A stretch of DNA of 48,377 nucleotides, taken from JBKEDS01 sp047975545 (GTDB taxonomy: Bacteria > Bacteroidota > Bacteroidia > Flavobacteriales > Flavobacteriaceae). The stretch spans positions 1-48,377 of the forward strand of contig JBKEDS010000017.1 of assembly GCA_047975545.1 (NCBI GenBank), in the 5' to 3' direction. Both the position numbers and the translations under genes were made by a program. Shown one piece after another: positions 43,571 through 48,377 of the stretch (the stretch's first letter is position 1; each line of letters starts with the position of its first letter). Under the pieces are notes generated by a model. It saw nothing but the letters and a program-made list of their open reading frames with translations, made no database searches and was not told the DNA's origin.

Positions 43571-44959
43571 TTAAACCTTAGCTATTTCCTGTATTTCAAG
43601 AATAAATTTATCGGCCAAAGCATTGGCTTCGGGTTGTGTTTTGGCTTCGGTGTATATCCTTATAATGGGTTCGGTATTGCTTTTTCGCAAATGTGCCCAG
43701 TTTTCGGGGAAATCGATTTTTACACCATCAATCGTAGTTAGTTTTTCGTTTTGGTAACGGCTTTCAATGGTTTTTAAAATACCGTCGACATCCAAACCGG
43801 GCGTTAGCTCAATTTTCTTCTTGCTCATAAAATAGTTGGGATAGGTTTTTCTAAGTTGGCTAACCGATATTTTCTTTTCGGCCAATAAACTTAAAAATAA
43901 AGCCGTGCCCACCAAGGCGTCGCGGCCGTAATGCGATTCGGGGTAAATAATACCGCCGTTGCCTTCGCCACCGATTACAACTTTGTTCTTCTTCATCAAT
44001 TTCACCACATTTACCTCGCCAACGGCACTGGCTTCGTATGTTCCGCCATGTTTTTCGGTAATATCCCTAAGCGCTCGGGTCGAGCTCATGTTGCTTACCG
44101 TATTGCCGGGGGTTTTGCTTAATACGTAATCGGCGCAAGCCACTAAAGTATATTCTTCGCCAAACATTTCGCCATTTTCGTCAATAAAGGCCAAACGGTC
44201 CACGTCGGGGTCTACCACAATACCAAAATCGGCACGTGCTTCTACTACTTTTTTCGATATATCGGTTAAATGTTCTTTTAGCGGTTCGGGATTGTGTGGA
44301 AAATGGCCGTTTGGCTCGCAATACAACTTAACCACATCGACCCCTAAATGTTCCAAAAGCAAAGGTATTGCTATGCCTCCCGTAGAATTTACGCCATCGA
44401 CCACCACTTTAAACTTGGCGTCTTCTATGGCTTTTACGGTAACCAAGGGCAAATCTAAAACTTCAATAATATGTAAATCGATATAGGCTTTGTTTTTGGT
44501 TATTTTACCAAGCGTATCAACATCGGCAAAAGTCATGGCGTCGCTTTCGGCAATTTCCAATATTTTAGCGCCTTCTTCACCATCTAAAAATTCGCCTTTT
44601 GCGTTTAGCAGTTTTAGGGCGTTCCATTGTTTGGGGTTATGGCTTGCCGTTAAAATAATACCGCCGTCGGCATGTTCCATCGGCACGGCAATTTCTACGG
44701 TCGGGGTTGTGGATAGCCCCAAATCGACTACATGAATGCCCATGCCCACAAGCGTGTTCATGACCAGATTTTGAATCATGGCGCCCGACAACCTGGCATC
44801 TCGCCCAACAACTACCTTATAGTCGGTTTTGTTGCGTTGTTCTTTTATCCAAGTACCGTAAGCGGCTGCAAATTTTACGGCATCTATGGGCGTTAAATTA
44901 TCGCCTACCTGCCCGCCGATTGTTCCCCTAATCCCGGAAATCGATTTAATTAAAGTCAT
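43571..44959 (-). CDS. glmM: Phosphoglucosamine mutase (phosphomannomutase family)
   Basis: A 462-residue alpha-D-phosphohexomutase. The phosphoserine is Ser106 in TASHNPKQWN, the metal loop is DPDVDRLAF, the sugar-binding GEGNGGI and the C-terminal phosphate-binding loop RKSNTEPIIRIY are intact. Its length and KSISGIRGTIGG start fit Bacteroidota GlmM, which supplies glucosamine-1-phosphate for peptidoglycan and LPS; phosphomannomutase activity is the alternative. A complete promoter (TTTG-N21-TATATTTG) precedes it. Confidence 0.9.
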   Translation of the reverse strand: MTLIKSISGIRGTIGGQVGDNLTPIDAVKFAAAYGTWIKEQRNKTDYKVVVGRDARLSGAMIQNLVMNTLVGMGIHVVDLGLSTTPTVEIAVPMEHADGGIILTASHNPKQWNALKLLNAKGEFLDGEEGAKILEIAESDAMTFADVDTLGKITKNKAYIDLHIIEVLDLPLVTVKAIEDAKFKVVVDGVNSTGGIAIPLLLEHLGVDVVKLYCEPNGHFPHNPEPLKEHLTDISKKVVEARADFGIVVDPDVDRLAFIDENGEMFGEEYTLVACADYVLSKTPGNTVSNMSSTRALRDITEKHGGTYEASAVGEVNVVKLMKKNKVVIGGEGNGGIIYPESHYGRDALVGTALFLSLLAEKKISVSQLRKTYPNYFMSKKKIELTPGLDVDGILKTIESRYQNEKLTTIDGVKIDFPENWAHLRKSNTEPIIRIYTEAKTQPEANALADKFILEIQEIAKV

Positions 44960-44984
44960 TGATAGTTATTTTATAGTTTAGTAA

Positions 44985-45017
44985 CAAATATACGATTACA
45001 AAATTGGATTTCTCAAA
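44985..45017 (-). promoter_or_regulatory. Promoter of glmM
   Basis: Minus strand: TTTG (45014-45017), 21 bases, TATATTTG (44985-44992), then 25 bases to the ATG. A full consensus match. Confidence 0.7.
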
Positions 45018-45039
45018 TGCTTATTCGTATTTTTCGCAA

Positions 45040-45636
45040 ATGAACTATTTAGCGCATATTTATCTTTCCGGGAACGACAAATTGGTTACCATTGGCAATT
45101 TTATAGCCGATGGCATTAAGGGCAAATCGTATAAAAAATATCCCGAGGCCATTCAAACGGGTATTTTACTGCATAGGCATATTGATACCTTTACCGATGC
45201 TCACCCCATAGTTAAGCAAAGCACCAAACGCTTGCACAAAAAGTACAGCCATTACTCGGGGGTTATCGTCGATATTTTTTACGACCATTTTTTGGCAAAA
45301 AACTGGAGCACGTACAGCAATGTGCCACTAAGCGATTATGTGGACGATTTTTACGAATCGTTAAACGACCATTACAACATACTACCCAAAAACATACAAT
45401 ATATGATGCCTTATTTAATATCGGACAACTGGCTGCTAAGCTACGCTTCTTTGGATGGTATAGCCAAAGTTTTGGACGGCATGAACCGCCGCACAAAAAA
45501 CCGCTCGGGCATGAACGAGGCCGTAGTCGAGCTAAAAACGTTTTATAGTGAATTTGAAGCTGAGTTTACGGCATTTTTTGATGTACTTATAAAATCGACC
45601 AACGATAAGCTAAATGAGCTTAACCGCAATATTTAA
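45040..45636 (+). CDS. ACP phosphodiesterase (AcpH family)
   Basis: A 198-residue protein starting MNYLAHIYLSGN at the ATG at 45040; a TTG 36 bases upstream is excluded because it would overlap the glmM promoter and adds non-conserved residues. AcpH/DUF479 features are GNFIADGIKG, the LHRHIDTFTDAHP metal motif (several His/Asp) and VDIFYDHFLAKNW. E. coli AcpH removes the phosphopantetheine arm from acyl carrier protein. It belongs to the HD-like metal phosphatase fold. ggt follows after six bases. Confidence 0.88.
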   Translation: MNYLAHIYLSGNDKLVTIGNFIADGIKGKSYKKYPEAIQTGILLHRHIDTFTDAHPIVKQSTKRLHKKYSHYSGVIVDIFYDHFLAKNWSTYSNVPLSDYVDDFYESLNDHYNILPKNIQYMMPYLISDNWLLSYASLDGIAKVLDGMNRRTKNRSGMNEAVVELKTFYSEFEAEFTAFFDVLIKSTNDKLNELNRNI

Positions 45637-45642
45637 AGCGCA

Positions 45643-47334
45643 ATGAAGCACATGTGCAAAATATTAATCCTGTTGGTTTGTTGCCATGGTTGCAAAACCG
45701 AAATTATATCAAAAAAACGAGGGTTTATAGCCCAACAGGCCATGGTTGTTTCGGCAAGGGTTGAAGCCTCAAAAATTGGTATTGATATTTTAAAACAAGG
45801 TGGTAACGCTTTCGACGCCATGGTGGCAACCGAACTGGCCTTGGCCGTAGCCTACCCGTATGCCGGAAACCTTGGGGGCGGCGGATTTATGGTTTATAGA
45901 AAAGCCAACGGCCAAACGGGAGCTTTGGATTATAGGGAAAAAGCTCCTTTGGCCGCTACAAAAAACATGTATTTGGATAGCCTTGGGCATGTTATCCCCT
46001 ATAAAAGCACATTGGGCGCCATGGCTATTGGCGTACCGGGCACCGTGGCCGGTGTTTTTGAAGTACACGAAAAATTGGGAAGCCTACCCATGGAAACCAT
46101 CCTAAAACCCGTAATCGATTTAGCCTATAAAGGTGTAGTGGTAACCCAAAAACAGGAAAATCGTTTAAAACTATACCAACCTATTTTTAATCAAGTTAAC
46201 CTCGATAGCAGCATATTGTACGGCAAACCGTGGAAAACAAGTGACACTATAAAAAATAACGCTTTAGCCCAAACTTTGGAACGTATAGCCAAAAATGGCA
46301 AGAACGAATTTTATAAAGGTGAAACAGCAAAAATCCTTGTTAACCACGTTCAAAAAAACGGAGGAATAATAACGCTTGACGATTTGGCCAACTATCAAGC
46401 TATATGGCGAAATCCTATTGTTTTCAACTATAAAAATCTTAAAATTATTTCCATGTCGCCACCCTCCAGCGGAGGCGTTTGTTTAGCGCAATTACTAAAA
46501 ATGGCAGAACCTTATACACTTAACAAATTCGGGCACAACTACCTAAAAACCATACAAGTGCTTACCGAAACCGAACGCCGTGTGTATGCCGATAGGGCTT
46601 TTTATTTGGGCGATCCCGATTTTGTAGATATTCCCGTTTCAAAACTAATAAGCAAAACTTACTTAAAAAGTAGAATGGAAAATTTTTCGTTTGAAAAAGC
46701 ATCAAAATCTACAGATATAGCGCATGGTAATATTGAAGTTGTTGAAAGTGACGAAACTACCCACTACTCTATTATCGACCAGTTTGGAAATGCTATTGCG
46801 GCCACTACCACACTAAACGGCGCTTACGGCTCAAAGCTATATTGTGCCGAGCTTGGTTTTTTTCTTAACAACGAAATGGACGATTTTAGCAGTAAACCAG
46901 GCATACCGAATATGTTCGGGCTTGTTGGTTCGGAGGCCAATAGCATTGCCCCCGAAAAACGTATGCTAAGTTCCATGACGCCTACCATTGTTGAAAAAAA
47001 TGGCAACCTGTCCATGACCGTTGGTACGCCGGGAGGCTCTACCATAATTACCTCAGTATTACAAACCATTTTAAATGTTTACGAATTTAATATGGGCATG
47101 CAGGAAGCGGTAAACGCCCCAAGATTTCACCACCAATGGTTACCGGACGAAATTAGGATGGAACCCAACTCATTTAGCCCGGAACTTATACGCCAACTAA
47201 AACAAAAAGGCTATTTTATTAACGAAGAAAACACGCCTATAATCGGTAAGGTCGATGGTATTTTGGTTTTGGAAGATGGTTCTTTGGAAGGCGGTGCCGA
47301 TTATCGGGGTGATGATATGGCCGTTGGGTTTTAA
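45643..47334 (+). CDS. ggt: Gamma-glutamyltransferase
   Basis: A 563-residue Ntn-hydrolase proenzyme. Autocleavage should occur before the Thr that begins TTHYS (within VESDETTHYS), giving a large and a small subunit. GNLGGGGFMVYR, PPSSGGVCL and SMTPTIV-xxx-GNLSMTVGTPGGSTI are canonical. The N-terminus has an export sequence with Cys residues (ILLVCCHGCKTE) that could be a lipobox, though not a classical one. It hydrolyses or transfers gamma-glutamyl groups from glutathione in the periplasm. Co-transcribed with the AcpH gene. Confidence 0.93.
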   Translation: MKHMCKILILLVCCHGCKTEIISKKRGFIAQQAMVVSARVEASKIGIDILKQGGNAFDAMVATELALAVAYPYAGNLGGGGFMVYRKANGQTGALDYREKAPLAATKNMYLDSLGHVIPYKSTLGAMAIGVPGTVAGVFEVHEKLGSLPMETILKPVIDLAYKGVVVTQKQENRLKLYQPIFNQVNLDSSILYGKPWKTSDTIKNNALAQTLERIAKNGKNEFYKGETAKILVNHVQKNGGIITLDDLANYQAIWRNPIVFNYKNLKIISMSPPSSGGVCLAQLLKMAEPYTLNKFGHNYLKTIQVLTETERRVYADRAFYLGDPDFVDIPVSKLISKTYLKSRMENFSFEKASKSTDIAHGNIEVVESDETTHYSIIDQFGNAIAATTTLNGAYGSKLYCAELGFFLNNEMDDFSSKPGIPNMFGLVGSEANSIAPEKRMLSSMTPTIVEKNGNLSMTVGTPGGSTIITSVLQTILNVYEFNMGMQEAVNAPRFHHQWLPDEIRMEPNSFSPELIRQLKQKGYFINEENTPIIGKVDGILVLEDGSLEGGADYRGDDMAVGF

Positions 47335-47340
47335 CTTATC

Positions 47341-47868
47341 TCACTTCTCACCCTTTTGCCCCACAAACCTGTGTTCGGTAGACTTAAACAACACGTTAAA
47401 ACTGGTTAAGCTGCCATAAATACGGGTAATGTACTGTTGTAGGTCTATTTTGCCTTGTCCGTCCAAATCGCTGGCATTAATACGTTGCTCCATAACACGC
47501 AGGCGGTCGCGAACCATGGTTATTTTATGAAAAAACGTATCTATGGGCAGCTCGTATGGTTTTAAAGCGGTATCGGCCGGCTCTAAAATTAACTTGCCGC
47601 CTTTATACTTATCTGCAATGGTAACCACCTCGTTCATACCGTTCCACTTTTTTAAAATAGAAACCAAACTGCTTTCAATATCAAAAAAACTTACGGCATC
47701 CACGTCGCCGTCGGCGGCTTCTATCACCTCAAAATCACTATCCAAATCAATGGTTTCCAGCCCGTTTTCAATAAAGGTTACCCAATAATGTTGCGAGGTT
47801 ACGTTGGTTACAACACCTTTACCGTACTTAGGGTGATTAATGCGAGAGCCTATTCCTAATAATTTCAT
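47341..47868 (-). CDS. Conserved hypothetical protein with an N-terminal Tudor/SH3-like domain
   Basis: A 175-residue protein. Residues 1-50 (IGSRINHPKYGKGVVTNV, then YWVTFIENG) resemble the small beta-barrel at the C-terminus of UvrD/PcrA helicases (VRHPKFGEG) that binds RNA polymerase or DNA. Residues 60-170 are helical with charged repeats (VRDRLRVMEQRIN, then DGQGKIDLQQYITRIY). I do not recognise a catalytic site. The link to transcription or repair is only suggested by the barrel. Confidence 0.6.
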   Translation of the reverse strand: MKLLGIGSRINHPKYGKGVVTNVTSQHYWVTFIENGLETIDLDSDFEVIEAADGDVDAVSFFDIESSLVSILKKWNGMNEVVTIADKYKGGKLILEPADTALKPYELPIDTFFHKITMVRDRLRVMEQRINASDLDGQGKIDLQQYITRIYGSLTSFNVLFKSTEHRFVGQKGEK

Positions 47869-48170
47869 GTCTTTTAATTTTAGGCAATGATACTAAAACT
47901 TTCAAAAAGAATAGATATATGCTTACAAAAATCGAATCACATTAATTTTCTGGGTATTGTACAAAAAGTTTGTGTAGTCTAAAGCTGAGCGTAGCCGAAG
48001 TAAAGCTATGGTTAAGTTTTATTTTGAAGTATAATTTTTTAGCGGGCAATTTTAAGACAGAAATAGCCATTAAAGCATTCTATTTTGTTTCATCCATCAC
48101 ATAACAACAAAAAACCGTCCAAATAAGGACGGCCTTTGTTGTATTCCTAAAATTTCTTTCTTTGGGTTGC
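47869..48170. other. 302-base intergenic region
   Basis: No gene. It holds a repeat fragment CTGAGCGTAGCCGAAG (47985-48000), related to common Bacteroidota CTGAGCGAAGTCGAAG repeats, and the terminator of the OmpA-like gene. Confidence 0.6.
48111..48137 (-). terminator. Terminator of the OmpA-family gene
   Basis: CCGTCC (48115-48120) pairs with GGACGG (48127-48132) around AAATAA; on the minus strand it is followed by TTTTTT. Confidence 0.75.
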
Positions 48171-48377
48171 TTACTTGCCCACCACGATAAACTCGCTTCG
48201 CCTGTTCAGCTGGTGGTCGGGCTCGCTGCACCAAACACCGTCCGCGCAATGGTTTACCGGCGTGGTCTCGCCGTAGCCGCGGCCCGTTAGCCTGTCGCGG
48301 CTTATGCCGCCCACCTTTACGATATAGTCGATGGTCGACCTGTTCCGCCTGGCCGACAGGTCCTCGTTATAGGCATG
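48171..48377 (-). CDS. OmpA-family protein, C-terminal part (cut by window edge)
   Basis: The last 68 codons of a gene continuing beyond 48377. The frame reads HAYNEDLSARR, STIDYIVKVGG, DRLTGRGYGETTPVN, HQLNRRSEFIVVG. The SARRNxSTIDYI and LTGRGYGE-x-NRRSEF pattern is the peptidoglycan-binding OmpA/MotB domain (Asp and Arg of NRR contact diaminopimelate). An extra Cys-containing insertion (CADGVWCSEPD) sits before the final motif, as in flavobacterial OmpA-PD40 proteins of the T9SS/gliding family. G+C is 126 of 207 by hand count, much higher than its surroundings. Confidence 0.85.
   Translation of the reverse strand, partial: HAYNEDLSARRNRSTIDYIVKVGGISRDRLTGRGYGETTPVNHCADGVWCSEPDHQLNRRSEFIVVGK

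Overview
The window is a stretch of a chromosome from the Bacteroidota, almost certainly a (probably marine) Flavobacteriaceae. The evidence is a type IX secretion C-terminal signal, PorQ, a ResB-CcsA fusion, OMP_b-brl_3-type outer-membrane barrels, a capnine-type alpha-oxoamine synthase, and many TAnnTTTG (-7) promoter boxes in place of sigma70 hexamers. It contains no rRNA, tRNA, CRISPR array or transposase that I can support. All but about five of the genes are ordinary lineage housekeeping genes. Layout: (1) 1-4295: a repeat hairpin and a very large secreted sulfatase/beta-helix fusion. (2) 4519-7119: a PLP enzyme pair that looks like the first two steps of sulfonolipid (capnine) synthesis. 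(3) 7210-9345: an S9 oligopeptidase. (4) 9410-11871: ybaB, then prfB with its programmed frameshift, a HAD phosphatase and an ArsC-like protein, the last three overlapping by ATGA. (5) 11951-15214: two outer-membrane barrel proteins. (6) 15360-15991: an AT-rich HigBA-like toxin-antitoxin cassette. (7) 16084-19573: small proteins, a VOC protein, a 1-Cys peroxiredoxin and fumC. (8) 19772-23780: a decayed small gene, the ccsBA-type cytochrome c synthase and a truncated haemoglobin. (9) 23874-27502: a plus-strand run of DUF2520, kdsC, maf, MscS and corA. (10) 27506-31232: a MORN-like protein, a glucan phosphorylase and a BON-LysM protein. (11) 31281-36620: cmk, porQ, lon and rhomboid. (12) 36833-37711: a lipid A-type acyltransferase. 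(13) 37777-43522: a divergent uronate-polysaccharide locus (GH88 and PL8 on one side, a KduD-like SDR and DUF4861 on the other). (14) 43571-47868: glmM, AcpH, ggt and a hypothetical gene, followed by the GC-rich 3' end of an OmpA-family gene cut by the window edge. How the genes work together: the PL8 lyase and GH88 hydrolase would turn an acidic (glycosaminoglycan-like) polysaccharide into unsaturated uronate, and the SDR would reduce the derived keto-deoxy sugar. A 16-bp palindrome lies about 41 bases upstream of the inferred PL8 transcription start. The sulfatase fusion is exported by the T9SS, to which PorQ belongs, and capnine lipids are known to support gliding in relatives. KdsC, the acyltransferase and GlmM feed the outer membrane and cell wall. 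The observations most worth a second look are the sulfatase/beta-helix fusion, the loss of the PLP lysine in the glucan phosphorylase, the paired TGAT-N4-ATCA operators, the PL8 start region with ATA where an ATG is expected, and the small gene broken by one in-frame stop. I see no clearly new multi-gene defence or mobile system in this window.
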